NCBI GenBank assembly: GCA_947650285.1
Contig: CANTFL010001198.1
Location: forward strand, 654,888-718,887
Source of the DNA: Hyaloperonospora brassicae
Lineage: Eukaryota > Oomycota > Peronosporomycetes > Peronosporales > Peronosporaceae
Direction: 5' to 3'
Length of the DNA: 64,000 nt
Shown here: positions 11,982 to 20,630 of the stretch, one piece after another
How positions within the stretch are numbered: the stretch's first letter is position 1
Layout of the letters: every line of letters starts with the position of its first letter
The notes under the pieces: model-generated
Databases searched by the model: none
What the model was told of the DNA's origin: nothing
Seen by the model: the letters and a program-made list of their open reading frames with translations, nothing else
Translations under genes and position numbers: made by a program

Positions 11982-12460
11982 GGCGGCCAAGAGCTGTTGT
12001 TGCTGCTGCTGCTGCTTTTGCAGGGATCGTCGACCGCGGCCGCTCGGGCGCGGCGAGGCAAAAGAACGCGGCGGCGACGACGGCGACAAACCACAAATGA
12101 CCGATCGCCACTCGCGCGCCGGTTTTTCAAGTCGGCGACGACCGGCAGAAACTGCATAGTTGCAACGTGTCTCACGCAGACGCACGGAGCCAGTGACCGT
12201 TCGGTCGTGTCGTAGAAGAGCGGGGGCGGCCACGGGCCGTCTAACCGGCCGCCTGGTTCTACGGGACGAACGTGCGGACAGCGTGATGTTTCACCTGCAG
12301 CTGGCGGCAGCTTCCCATGCGACAAGTGCCAGGCCAGCGCTGGGCGAGGCACTGACTTTGTGGGCGAAGGACGGAGCGACTGACTGCATGTAACGTATCG
12401 ACGGGGTCTGGCTGTTACACATAGAGCAGGTTGGACGAGTCGTCGACTACCACAACCGGC
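11982..12460. other. Spacer with possible C-terminal extension of the TRIP4-like gene
   Basis: Contains the likely 5' region of the small hypothetical gene. At 12,390-12,420 there is a TGTAAC...GTTACA pair resembling the tip of a family A LTR, but with no further LTR sequence. The last part (12,415-12,460) is open in the +1 frame relative to the TRIP4-like gene (see that entry). Confidence 0.4.
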
Positions 12461-13297
12461 TCACGGACGCTGCGACGCGAAGCCGCTGGCGCGTCCGTCA
12501 CGCAGTGGGGGACGCGACCTTTGCCACGCGCCAGCGTGGCAAAGGTTGCGTGTGACACGGTCCACGATCTCCCTCGCGTGCGTCGAAAGCTGCTCGTTGC
12601 AAGCGATCCTGACGTCCACCACCTGGTCTTTGTCCACAGCCAGCGCCGTCGCGATAGGCCGTCGAGCAGAACTGCTGCGAGGGCCGTTGTCCTCGTCGCC
12701 ACGTTGCGCCTCCACTGGATCTTCGTCGTAGAAACACTGCTCAGCATCCAGTCTGCGCGTGCCCGTCTCGTCGAGCCGCACGGGCAGCTCCTCCATGTGC
12801 TGCTGCGCGGCGAGACCTGTCGTGGCTGCTTCTGCCTCGTAGCGGAGCTCCGTGCTGCAAAACGTGCAGCGGCGTCCTCCGTCGTACTCGATCCGGCCGC
12901 ACCGCAAGCAGTTGACAACGAGCGCGCTGTTCAGTAGCTCTGTCGTCGCTCTTGCGTCCTCTGTCGTTTTCTTGCGAGACTTGGGACGCGCGTTCACTGC
13001 TGGCGACCGAGCGGACACTTTCTCTTGTCTTTGCTCTACTGCCGCTGCTGTTGTGGCAGACACTGTGGCCGCTCTTGCCCCGGGCGATGCTGCCTCGGGC
13101 GAAAAGAGCCGCGTGCTGATGTGCTCCGCCCGCGTTGCCGGAATGCCCAGCAGCTCAATGAGGTAACTTGACGCCTCTTGCTTGGAGCGAAAGGTGCTCG
13201 TGATGTACGCCACGATCTCATCCACTTCCGCAAAGCCCAACGCGCTCGTTAGCTCGCTCTTGAGCCACGACTGGGCCCCACGAGTCGATGTATCCAT
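12461..13297 (-). CDS. TRIP4: TRIP4 / ASC-1-like zinc-finger protein, no ASCH domain
   Basis: Likely homologue of activating signal cointegrator 1, a subunit of the ASCC complex in nucleus and cytosol. The 278-residue protein starts at the ATG at 13297 (an upstream in-frame GTG is not used). Residues 8-60 form the helical N-terminus seen in the family (WLKSELTSALGF, then VAYITS and YLIELLG). The key evidence is VVNCLRCGRIEYDGGRRC at about 127-144 followed by TFC: Cys130, 133, 144 and 147 form the CX2C-X10-CX2C finger typical of TRIP4 (NCLxCGRI). A basic linker PKSRKK precedes it. The ASCH domain of animal TRIP4 is absent here. The last ~30 residues after a perfect hairpin (12,517-12,546) look unlike protein, while the +1 frame continues with REPVVVVDDSSNLLYV to 12,415, so a frameshift or tiny intron is possible. 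Head to head with the next gene, 95 bp apart. Confidence 0.7.
   Translation of the reverse strand: MDTSTRGAQSWLKSELTSALGFAEVDEIVAYITSTFRSKQEASSYLIELLGIPATRAEHISTRLFSPEAASPGARAATVSATTAAAVEQRQEKVSARSPAVNARPKSRKKTTEDARATTELLNSALVVNCLRCGRIEYDGGRRCTFCSTELRYEAEAATTGLAAQQHMEELPVRLDETGTRRLDAEQCFYDEDPVEAQRGDEDNGPRSSSARRPIATALAVDKDQVVDVRIACNEQLSTHAREIVDRVTRNLCHAGAWQRSRPPLRDGRASGFASQRP
12517..12546. repeat. Perfect 13-bp hairpin inside the TRIP4-like gene
   Basis: Arms ACCTTTGCCACGC (12,517-12,529) and GCGTGGCAAAGGT (12,534-12,546) enclose a 4-nt loop GCCA. It sits exactly where the reading frame stops looking protein-like and the +1 frame takes over. Confidence 0.85.
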
Positions 13298-13392
13298 TGC
13301 CACTGAGCTATGTGGATCGAAAAGCTATTGTGGCTTCGTGTGTGGACCAACCGTGCACCACTCGACATGGCTACATATGTAAACGACTTCAA
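13298..13392. promoter_or_regulatory. Shared divergent promoter region
   Basis: Only 95 bp separate the start codons of the minus-strand TRIP4-like gene and the plus-strand C1orf52-like gene, so both core promoters must overlap here. No individual element could be assigned. Confidence 0.5.
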
Positions 13393-13944
13393 ATGTCCTA
13401 CTTGATGGGAGACGACTATGCGAGCAGCAGCAGCAGCAGCAGCGAGAGCGAGCGCGAGGGAGAAACGGGCGGCGTGATACGCGAACGCAACACGCGACTG
13501 CGGGATGAAAAGGAGGGACAAGACGAGGAGGAGGGGGTTGCACAGCGTCTGCCGTCAGCCGACTACGTCTTGTCGGCAGTGTCCGCGTCGACAGCTTCTT
13601 ACCTGCCGCCTACTCGCTCTATCAAGCTCCACAGCGCTGTCCAGTCTTTTGATTTGACTGCAAAAGCGAGGACGGAGCGCCACCAACAGGATCCAGAAGA
13701 GCCGCAGCCGCAGCAGCGAGGGCGAGAGAAGGTCGAGGGCATTGCGGGTAGCGGCAGCAACGCCCGGAAACGGCCTCGGCCGACGGAGAGACCGGCGGCT
13801 TTACAGCCACTTGCGACGCGTGAGCGGAAAGACGCCAAGGAACGAGTCAAGAACCAACGAGTGAAGGGCCAGGCAGGTATTGGCGCTGACTTTCGTAGCT
13901 GGAAGTCGGAGACCGAGATGACGCTGCGCCAGCAGTTCGACTAA
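13393..13944 (+). CDS. Small acidic/basic protein, C1orf52 (UPF0690)-like
   Basis: A 183-residue hydrophilic protein. The ATG at 13393 was preferred over upstream in-frame starts because it opens SYLMGDDYASSSSSSSESE, resembling the N-terminus of the C1orf52/UPF0690 family (a tyrosine/phenylalanine patch, then a serine run and acidic residues). A segment LPSADYVLSAV...SYLPPT at about 58-80 fits the family's short conserved block. The middle is rich in E, Q, R and P; the C-terminus is basic and ends KGQAGIGADFRSWKSETEM. No catalytic motif; family members are nuclear proteins of poorly known function. The assignment rests on short motifs recalled from the family, so it is tentative; that the frame codes is more certain. 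Confidence 0.6.
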   Translation: MSYLMGDDYASSSSSSSESEREGETGGVIRERNTRLRDEKEGQDEEEGVAQRLPSADYVLSAVSASTASYLPPTRSIKLHSAVQSFDLTAKARTERHQQDPEEPQPQQRGREKVEGIAGSGSNARKRPRPTERPAALQPLATRERKDAKERVKNQRVKGQAGIGADFRSWKSETEMTLRQQFD

Positions 13945-14254
13945 TGACAGCTTGGTACGAACGCAGCACCATGGCCACAACTGCACTATGCGCGCGCTCT
14001 TCACAGAGAGCGACAACGCTCTGTGAAGTGAGTTGGTGGCCAAGCACATGGATCATCACTCGGTGACAAGACGGCGTCGTCAGTGAACGGACCTGTGGCT
14101 CCCGCACCGGTTCGGTAGTGCTATCCGTCCGTAGTTAGGTACACGGGCTCCCTGGCATGGACAACATTTGCTTTGTTCCTCCCTTTCGTTCTAGTGGCTG
14201 ACGTTCTGTACTCATACAACATGCATCCTCACGAGACGGTAAAGCTGCAGAAAG
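13945..14254. other. Convergent intergenic spacer with hairpin
   Basis: This is the 3' region of two convergent genes. A hairpin with 10-bp arms CTTCACAGAG (13,999-14,008) and CTCTGTGAAG (14,019-14,028) is the only structure noted; it may lie in one of the 3' untranslated regions. Confidence 0.5.
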
Positions 14255-15259
14255 CTACGCACCTGGCGTGGTGGACGCGTACTGCAAGTAAATCGACTTG
14301 CCGTCTCGTGAGATCGAGGAGCCTCCTGGATGGCGGTCACACATTCCCCCGCCGTTGCGTGCGCGCCAAAAGCACGCATATGAATACAGATTGCACTTGG
14401 TAGGCACGTGGTCCACGACGTAGCGAAGTACATCGTCTTCCTGACCCTGCTGGAACGGGTAGTCGATCCAGTTGAATTTGCTGAGCTTCGGGTTGTTGTC
14501 CTTCTCGCCGATCATGTGGTTGCAAGTATTCAGGTAAACGTACGGACGGTAAGTCTGCGGGTGCAGTTTCCAGTTCGAGACTGCAACCTCTGCTTGATAG
14601 TGGTGCATGAGGGAGAACCAATTGCCAATGTTCTTCTTCTCCCCCTGCGCCCACTGCTGATCGCCTCCGTAATCCTGCGAGTAGATGGTGGCCCAGGGTA
14701 CACTCGCGTCGGGGTCCAAGTCAACCTTCCTGCATATACATGCAGCATGCCAGCACAACCACGAGTAATACGCTCAGCATAGACACTGACCAGTTCTCCT
14801 TTCCAACAATGACAGAATACAGATGTACCGGAACTCCATGTAGTTGATGTCGGCTGTGCGCTTGTACGTCCGTCGATTGAACGTTCGGTAGCACAGCGTG
14901 GCCAACGAGTTCTCCACTTCCTCGTGCGCTCGGTTATAGCTTGACTCGCCTGCAAACACAAGGCAGAGCTTGCACACGAGGTGGCCCGACTCGTCGTCGC
15001 GCTCGAAGCGAAAAAACGTTCTGACCAAATCGTTGCGGTTCTTGATGTCCACGTCCGGCTGGACGAAGATGGGCAGACAACGCTGCAGCCACGCGAGCTC
15101 TTTGGCCGTGACCTGTTTCGAGCTGAGGCACGCGGGGGACGTCGAGCTGACGCCGTTTTCGCTGGCGGTTGACACGGGCGCTCCAGTGGTCGGGCGCATG
15201 ACCGGACGATCGATGAGTGACGGGATCAGGTCTGACTGGATGGGTCGATTGCTACACAT
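14255..15259 (-). CDS. Conserved-looking unknown protein, two exons
   Basis: Two open segments on the minus strand join across a 57-nt intron at 14,730-14,786 (donor GTGTCT, acceptor TGCAG), giving exons 14,787-15,259 and 14,255-14,729 and a 315-residue product; the join keeps the frame exactly. I do not recognise the family. Exon 1 has a polar N-terminus, then ELAWLQRCLPIFVQPDV, a CX2C pair (CKLCLVF) and NSLATLCYRTFNRRTYKRT. Exon 2 is rich in W, Y, H and C (NWFSLMHHYQAEVAVSNW, YRPYVYLNTCNHMIG, CNLYSYACFWRA), typical of an ordered, disulphide- or metal-binding protein. No membrane span or signal peptide is obvious. The donor is not the commonest form (GTGAGT/GTAAGT), so the junction is an inference. 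It lies downstream of the golgin gene on the same strand. Confidence 0.65.
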
Positions 15260-15490
15260 CCCGGACAGAGCCTGGGCAGGGCTAGGTGAATGCGGTTCGT
15301 AGGGAGTGTAACGGACTGAACTTTTCCAACCGCTGCGATGGCTAATGAAACGGCTGCTGTTTAGCTAGTCGGAACGTGCGGTGAAGTAAGCGCTGTGAAG
15401 TAAGTCAAGCAGGTTTATAGGTTCACAATGGGCTTGCTGCATGTTTGATTAGCACGGGAATCCCGTATCAACAGCACAAAACCATCACAT
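15260..15490. other. Short intergenic spacer
   Basis: Separates two minus-strand genes; it must hold the 3' end of the golgin gene and the promoter of the two-exon gene. No motif was identified. Confidence 0.4.
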
Positions 15491-17586
15491 TTAGTGACCT
15501 CCTCCTGGCATCAGATCTTCCTCTCGCTCAACGGCGCCGTACTCAGCGGCGCTTGCGAGCTGCGTCTCTTCAGTCAGGTGACTCGTGTGAAAGCTTATAA
15601 TCGTAAACACCCACAAATGGATCAACACGATGTAGCACATCATTGCGAGGCGAGCAAATGCGGCCTGCAGAAACACCCGGCCGAGGAAGAGCAGCCAGCT
15701 GTCGAGCACGTCTAGTGCCGTCCAAACGTGATGGCTGCGCCCTACCACGGGAACCACGCGGGAGATCATGTTGGCCATGCGGTTTGGCCGTAAGCGCATG
15801 TCACTTCTACCGGTCTTCCCGACAGATGTTGCCATCTCCATGTCATCAATGCCGCCATGCTGCACTACCCGGGCAAACTTTTCCTCGGCTTGCTGTGCTT
15901 GCAACTGCATGTGTTGTAGACGGACATCCATTGTCGTTACACGGCTGCGTAACGAGTCAATCGTCTCCTGCTTTTCGATCAGTCTCTTTGTCAATCGCTG
16001 AATGCGTAGCTCGTCACTGGCAGCCGTTGTGGCATTATCTTGCGATGTCAGTCGCTTCACCTGCTCCTTCAATTCCTCGTTCTCTGTCGAGACCGCGGCC
16101 AACTGTCTTGCTGAGCGCTCCTCTGTATTCTTTATCGCTTGCTCCAGTCGATGAACTTCACCAGTCAGTGTAATGATCTCCTGTTTCTGCATCTCGTTCT
16201 TTTTTGACTCGTCATGTAGCAACTTCTTCGTTACAATCGACTTCCGCTGCACCCGCCGGTAGTCGTCATTCATCGAGTTAGTACCGATAGATGCTGAACT
16301 AGATACGGTAGTCGCATCGTCTGCGGATCTCGTTTGAGAACCAACAGAAGCGGTTTCCCTTGCCTTTGCCAGCTCACGCTCCAAACTGGCCACATTGTTC
16401 AGAAGCTCGGCATTGACAGTTTCTAGCTTCGACTGGCGTGAGTACATCGTGTTTTTTGACTCGATGTGCTCACGCTTCAATGCATGCATCGCCGTCAGTG
16501 TGTCCTGCAGCTCAATGCGAAGAGACTGGATCAGCTGCTCAGACTCGTTGCTTGCTGATGCGGCCGAAGTCCACAATGTATCCTTTGACTGAACCGCAGT
16601 TGCCAGTTCCGCCTTTAGTAAATCGATATCGCCTGTGCACTTTGCGTTTGCCTTTGACAGAGCATCTATTTCAGCTTTCATCGAGCGCACTTGATTGTCC
16701 TTTCTCTCGAGCGCGCGAACGAACTCCTGCTCATTTAAGGTCTTGCCCTGTTGAATAGCTGACAACTAGGTGTAACGAGGTAGATCAGTACAGCACGTAT
16801 GTGACACGACGTACAAAGCGACTTCTATCCACTCACCTCGTGCTGCACGTGCGTGACCTTATTTCGACACTCCTCTTCTAGTGCAACAAGTTCCTTTTCG
16901 CAGATCTTCATGCTTTTCTGCGTGCTGCTTAGCTGCTTCTCTTTCACGCGCAGCTCTTTCTTTGCTTGATTTAGCTCCTTGTGCAATCGATCAACTTCTC
17001 CATCCAGCGAACTAGTTTGCCTGCTTCCGTTACTGAGAGGGGTGTCCCCGCCAGTTCCAGACGACACATTCTCCAACTGCGAAGACATCGTACGCTCGAC
17101 TTCAGCCGATTTCTTTCCTGACATCGAGTGAGAAGGCGGCGCCACGTTCGTGTGATTTTTAGCTTGTGCGTTCGTGCAGCTCAAACTGCTCCTGTCCGAT
17201 GCGCGTTCCTGTAAGCACGTCATACATCGTTAAAAATGCTGCTAAGTCCCAATACAATAACGTCAACGTATGTTATCCTACCATCATCACTGGCGATTCT
17301 TTCGGCATAGATTCACCGGTATTGTCCTTCATGCTTAATGCGTTTACTGCGGACGTTTGACTCGTTCGCATAGTTGGTAGCATCCTTTTGCTTTGTTCTT
17401 GTGCTCCATCCTCCTCTCCTTCTTTCCCTGACAAATGAAAGCGGAGAAACGGTAAACGTCAGCAGTAAACGACAAGGGCCCAAAAAGCAGTTGAGCATAC
17501 TCACCGGCCAGTGTGAGCGCTGCTTGTTCATCCACAGACTCAAGCAGCGAGCCTGCTAGTTCCAGTGATGAGCTTACCCAGTTCAT
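15491..17586 (-). CDS. GOLGA5: Golgin-84 (GOLGA5)-like Golgi tether, four exons
   Basis: Four exons: 17,505-17,586, 17,282-17,427, 16,837-17,208 and 15,491-16,765, with introns of 77, 73 and 71 nt, GT..AG borders (GTGAGT, GTAGGA, GTGAGT donors) and consistent phases, giving 624 residues. The N-terminus MNWVSSSLELAGSLLESVDE resembles the amphipathic start of golgin-84. A serine/threonine-rich linker follows, then a long coiled coil (about residues 130-515) rich in E, K, L and Q. The C-terminal segment DSWLLFLGRVFLQAAFARLA followed by a membrane span at about 572-592 (RLAMMCYIVLIHLWVFTIIS) matches the tail anchor region of golgin-84 and plant golgin candidates. The family tethers vesicles at the Golgi rim and binds Rab1. 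The exon 4 start codon is a TTG read through by splicing, not an initiator. Confidence 0.88.
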
Positions 17587-17729
17587 GTGAAGATGGCAAT
17601 TACGATCGTGTATGTGATCTAAGCGCTAAACTTAATAACATTGGGAAATCTTATTTGGCACATTTTAAGACACGATGATAAGAACGATACCCTCTCTTTG
17701 TCTTTGCTGCTTTCGGAAAACACCCTCTA
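17587..17729. other. Upstream region of the golgin gene
   Basis: Short AT-rich spacer between the golgin start codon and an LTR relic. It should contain the promoter, but no element could be named. Confidence 0.4.
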
Positions 17730-17960
17730 TGTAATGGGGTGAGCATGTTACATGTCATATTCACGGATTGTGCCAACGTGACAATTATCCCATTTAGTCA
17801 TATCCATCAATATTACCTGACTAAGGAAATATTGGCGGCTTTTTCACGAGAAGTGATCTGTGGCACCGCTCGAGTGTTGGATGGTATAGACCATAATACC
17901 GACCAAATAAATCACCAATCGCTGATAGACGCGCAAAATACGTGGTGAGCGAGGTAACAC
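17730..17960 (+). repeat. Truncated LTR relic, family A
   Basis: Starts TGTAATGGGGTGAGCATGTTACAT and contains ATCACCAATCGCTGATAG followed by ACGCGCAAAATACGTGGTGAG, both diverged from the intact LTR (ACCAATCGCCGCAAGACGCG and the GAGTGGTGACGAG block). The 3' third is not recognisable. Confidence 0.65.
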
Positions 17961-19017
17961 ATCGGGAGTTTGTGGTTAAATATCGAGTAAGTGTTGGAAT
18001 ATATCACTTCTCACAGGTGCTTGAGGGTTGGACGGTCAACTTCAAGACCTGTTACAGTTAAGGTTCGATCTCGCCTAATTGGCTATTACTCTGATAACTT
18101 GATAGGCGGGACGCGGAGAGACGGACGTCACGTGGCACGATCAGGATGTCAAGCCAGTGAGACGGGGAGGGACGGAAGACATGTGGGATCAGCACACGGT
18201 GACACACGGACTGGACGTGTGCCATCTGCAACTTCACCTGGTCAAGTTGCAGTGCAGATGGAAGACATGTAGGGAAGTGTAACGAACGAAGTTAACGGTC
18301 AACCTATTTCACTTTCGCTTCATACAACCTTTGCACAAGTGCAACTACAACACTTCATCGAGCAGGTTGTGATCCCAACGGATCGTGTTGTCTGCGCAAC
18401 TCAAGAGGCCGAACCCGCTGTGTTGGTCGCTGGTCAGAGTTCGACCAACGGCCCCAACATGGAGGAGAAGTAAGCAGTGCCCACAGCGGCACTGGAACAG
18501 ATGCTCGTGATGCTCGGTGACTTGACAGGATGAATGGGAAGGATTAAATCCTCTTAGTCAAATCAAGTGGCATACCGAAGTAAGGCCTCACCGAAGTCGA
18601 ACATCTTTGGTTCGGTTCTCGGTTCAAGGACGGGTACGACAATCCATGTATTGTAGCATACGCCACCACCCTAACGTTCTCCGAACGCCTCACCAGCAAC
18701 CTACTATTGTGCCAGACGACCTAGCTGTTGTTGGGGATTACATGGTGGAGACACCGGCCCAGGACGGGGTCAACTATGGGAGGGCTCAAGGAACTGAGCC
18801 AGGGTTTCAAGGGTAAGATATACCCGCGGAGGTACACCCAGGTATGCATATGTCGGGTCTGATGATTTAACAACACGTACAAGCACGCATAGGCGTATCG
18901 GATGCACGTCAAAGCAAGTTATCACTGTAACCTTTTGACGTAAAGGGACTGTACGATGAACTTGGTTGCGGTTTTGTGGAGAAGAGCAGAAGAATGATGG
19001 AAAGTGTGAATCGCGCG
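17961..19017. other. Repeat-derived spacer, no intact gene
   Basis: No intact frame. Hairpin-like inverted pairs occur (for example CATCTGCAACTT with AAGTTGCAG and CAGATG around 18,220-18,262), a TGTAACGAACG start at about 18,278, and a stop-riddled stretch 18,360-18,840. This looks like the decayed interior of another family A-type or related retroelement, but no protein motif survives. Confidence 0.4.
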
Positions 19018-19022
19018 ATCCG

Positions 19023-19410
19023 TGTAACGGGGCAGCCCGTTACATGATATTGTCACTTAAGGAAAGTGACAATAAAGAATATAAGATGGATATTCTTTAA
19101 ACAATATCACCAAAGTGGTGATATTGAAGGGTCGACCAAAGGGTCTGTTCATTGGTTGATATCGTGATGATATCAACCCACCAATCGCCGCAAGACGCGC
19201 GCAATGAGTGGTGACGAGACGTCACCATACATGCAGTTATATTAGTATAATTGAATTAAGTCAAACGAAGAGACAGTAGTTTAAAGACTTAATTTATTAA
19301 TATAACAGTTCTACTTTTACCCTACCTACGCTTCCTCGCTCGCCACGTGTACGTCCGTCGGGGCACCCAAATCCCTTGCGTTAAGTTACGCAAGGGTGTG
19401 CCCCGTTACA
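19023..19410 (+). repeat. 5' LTR of element 1
   Basis: 388 bp, TGTAACGGGG...GTGCCCCGTTACA, ending in TG..CA. The LTR is itself a row of hairpins: TGTAACGGG/CCCGTTACA at the tip, ATTGTCACTT/AAGTGACAAT, GAATAT/ATATTC, AATATCAC/GTGATATT, GGTTGATATC/GATATCAACC, and CCCTTGCG/CGCAAGGG near the end. Confidence 0.96.
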
Positions 19411-19412
19411 CC

Positions 19413-19420
19413 TGGTAGCA
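19413..19420 (+). other. Primer binding site (initiator Met tRNA type)
   Basis: TGGTAGCA begins two bases after the LTR end. It complements the 3' end ...TGCTACCA of eukaryotic initiator methionine tRNAs, a common primer of Ty3/gypsy and Ty1 elements. Only eight bases match clearly. Confidence 0.7.
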
Positions 19421-19454
19421 CTTTGTAGTCCTTCCAAGGACCACATCATCCAAC

Positions 19455-20609
19455 ATGAACATGTTGGATGAAGAAGACACCTTTCACGCCACGCGTGAAG
19501 GGTTTACCCATTTGAGTGACATCGAATGGGGTGCGGTAGAACGAATGAGTTCTACCGTAGGCGAACTCGTCGTCAGCACCATGTTGGAGTCTCTAGACAG
19601 AGACCAACAACATGCTGCTATCGCCAAGTTCATTCACAATGAACTTGCTCTCGAGAGGGAGAAAGTAGCCTTGCTTCACCAGCAAGGCTCTCAACAGGCC
19701 GAGCAGTTGAGAGAACTCGGTGCTCAACAGACGGAGCTGTTGAGACAGCAGCAATTCCATGCTGCTGTGGGCGGGACGGCGCATGCGCGTCGTCCCGAAG
19801 TGATGAAAGTCGACATCTCCAAGTACAGTGGAGTCCCGGAGGACTCCCTGTTACTATGGTTTGTCGAACTCGACAGAGCCCTAAGGGCTCGTCGCGTCGA
19901 AGATGAGCAAATGAAACTCACATTTGCTCAGACCCACTTGGCAGGGCGTGCCAAAACTTGGTCCCTGGGACTCGAGAGTAGCGACCCAAATGTGTTTAGG
20001 TCGCTAGATGACTTCAAGTCCCGGCTCAGACAAACGTTTGAGCCGCCACGTGCTGAGTTCAGGGCTCGTTCAGAGCTCCTGAAACTCAAGCAGGGTAAGC
20101 GTGATGTGCACGCTTACGCACAACATATACGACTCCTTGCGAGTAGTATAACTGCAAACCCAGTTCATGAACACACGTTGATTACGGTGTTCATGCAAGG
20201 GCTCGCAGAAGGGCCCGTCAGGAGCCACCTGTTCCGCCTTGAGCTGAATACGCTTGAAGAAGCGATATCAGCCGCGGAACAGGAAGACTTTAGCATGAGA
20301 CAGGCTCATGCTAGCTCAAACTCTTACCGTCCACCGAGACGACAAGAGATCGGAGGTCCAGAACCAATGGACCTCCGCTATGTTGAGAGCGAGAGACCTC
20401 GCTCTTCAAACAACAAGCGATTGCAGAGGTGCAATCGCTGTCAGAAGTTAGGGCACTACGCATACGAGTGTAGTGCTCCGCGCCCAGTACCAAACAGTAC
20501 TGAGCGAAATGGACGACCATTCGCCAGAAAGGGCAATGGGCGTGGGTCCAGCGCTGTTGCGAAGCCGCAACAGCGAGACGGGCCATCAAAAAATGGTCGG
20601 GGTCAGTAG
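19455..20609 (+). CDS. gag: Gag polyprotein of element 1
   Basis: Intact 384-residue Gag that forms the virus-like particle and binds the RNA. The ATG at 19455 is the first after the PBS. An N-terminal Q/E-rich helical region (about residues 60-105) is followed by a retrotransposon Gag (capsid) domain near 120-270 (LLLWFVELDRALRA, LAGRAKTWSLGLES, SRLRQTFEPP). A zinc knuckle CX2CX4HX4C (CNRCQKLGHYAYEC) lies at about 327-340, and a basic Gly/Arg-rich tail follows. Its stop codon (20,607-20,609) lies inside the stem of the frameshift signal. The two other copies in the window have the same length frame but with nonsense codons. Confidence 0.93.
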   Translation: MNMLDEEDTFHATREGFTHLSDIEWGAVERMSSTVGELVVSTMLESLDRDQQHAAIAKFIHNELALEREKVALLHQQGSQQAEQLRELGAQQTELLRQQQFHAAVGGTAHARRPEVMKVDISKYSGVPEDSLLLWFVELDRALRARRVEDEQMKLTFAQTHLAGRAKTWSLGLESSDPNVFRSLDDFKSRLRQTFEPPRAEFRARSELLKLKQGKRDVHAYAQHIRLLASSITANPVHEHTLITVFMQGLAEGPVRSHLFRLELNTLEEAISAAEQEDFSMRQAHASSNSYRPPRRQEIGGPEPMDLRYVESERPRSSNNKRLQRCNRCQKLGHYAYECSAPRPVPNSTERNGRPFARKGNGRGSSAVAKPQQRDGPSKNGRGQ

Positions 20610-20630
20610 GGGCGGAGCGCCCTACTGATC
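20588..20630 (+). promoter_or_regulatory. -1 programmed frameshift signal between gag and pol
   Basis: The heptamer A AAA AAT (20,588-20,594) is in the correct phase of the gag frame (TCA AAA AAT). After a 6-nt spacer (GGTCGG) an 11-bp stem follows: GGTCAGTAGGG (20,601-20,611) with CCCTACTGATC (20,620-20,630), loop GCGGAGCG. The pol frame is -1 relative to gag and is open across the site. Heptamer, spacer and stem are identical in elements 2 (52,089) and 3 (59,687). Canonical eukaryotic/retroviral signals have this geometry. Confidence 0.85.

Noticed and set aside
11631..12352. Long arginine-rich frames on both strands around 11.6-12.3 kb
   Set aside because: High GC gives long open frames by chance; they are low complexity. 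Only the 92-residue frame with an ordered core was kept.
12390..12420. TGTAAC...GTTACA pair resembling the tip of a family A LTR
   Set aside because: No other LTR block follows within 400 bp, so chance or a very old remnant; not annotated as an element.
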